This document shows, piece after piece, positions 7,138-7,151 of a DNA stretch of 7,151 nt. Each line of letters begins with the position of its first letter. The stretch's first letter is position 1. The position numbers and the translations under genes were made by a program. The notes below the pieces were generated by a model, which was given only the letters and a program-made list of their open reading frames with translations, was not told the DNA's origin and searched no databases. Source of the stretch: an uncultured Oscillospiraceae bacterium (GTDB taxonomy: Bacteria; Bacillota; Clostridia; Oscillospirales; Acutalibacteraceae); NCBI GenBank assembly GCA_905198295.1, contig CAJKBW010000118.1:1-7151 (forward strand), in the 5' to 3' direction.

Positions 7138-7151
7138 AAAAAGCCGGGCGG
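7138..7151. terminator. Possible first arm of an intrinsic terminator, cut by the window end
   Basis: AAAAA at 7138-7142 is followed by GCCGGGCGG at 7143-7151, 25 bases after the stop of the GH78-like gene. An A-tract followed by a GC-rich arm is the left half of a typical bidirectional Rho-independent terminator. The complementary arm and T-tract would lie just beyond the window and cannot be seen. The competing reading is that these bases are codons of a new gene from the ATG at 7114 (MNRARFLHKKPG, still open), but that ATG has only a weak GGA upstream. Confidence 0.4.

Overview
The window is about 7.15 kb of GC-rich bacterial DNA. It carries five genes, all on the + strand and so tightly packed (4-base overlap to about 23-base gaps) that they read as one operon. 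The genes have AGGAGG-like ribosome binding sites. The family combination (Yip1-domain membrane protein, DUF5696 lipoprotein, two permeases of the group ending in ESVERSGLVG) is one I associate with Gram-positive Firmicutes, such as Paenibacillus and GC-rich gut Clostridia (Oscillospiraceae-like). This placement is inference from gene content and style; no rRNA or other marker gene is present.

Layout. Positions 2-607 hold the 3' end of a gene for a multi-spanning Yip1-family membrane protein, whose real start lies before the window. Positions 630-2873 encode a 747-residue exported protein, probably a lipoprotein, of the uncharacterised DUF5696 family, which looks like a glycoside-hydrolase-type beta-sandwich plus barrel protein. 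Positions 2870-3775 and 3790-4788 encode the two permease subunits (MalF-type and MalG-type) of a carbohydrate ABC importer. Positions 4812-7112 encode a cytoplasmic GH78-like alpha-L-rhamnosidase with all four expected catalytic-site acids. The last 39 bases are non-coding or the very start of another gene. They end in an A-tract plus GC-rich arm that looks like the first half of an intrinsic terminator.

How the genes may work together (inference). An oligosaccharide, possibly carrying terminal L-rhamnose, would be handled at the cell surface by the DUF5696 protein, imported through the permease pair, and trimmed inside by the GH78-like enzyme. No solute-binding protein and no ATPase gene is in the window. 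The first could lie upstream; the second is often supplied by a shared MsmX-type ATPase in Firmicutes. The Yip1 protein and the DUF5696 protein are the undescribed parts. Their linkage to one particular permease type suggests an accessory membrane/surface module of the importer.

I saw no tRNA, rRNA, CRISPR array, insertion sequence, attachment site or internal promoter. No gene-free stretch exceeds 40 bases. Two very long antisense open frames are explained by codon bias and are rejected as genes.
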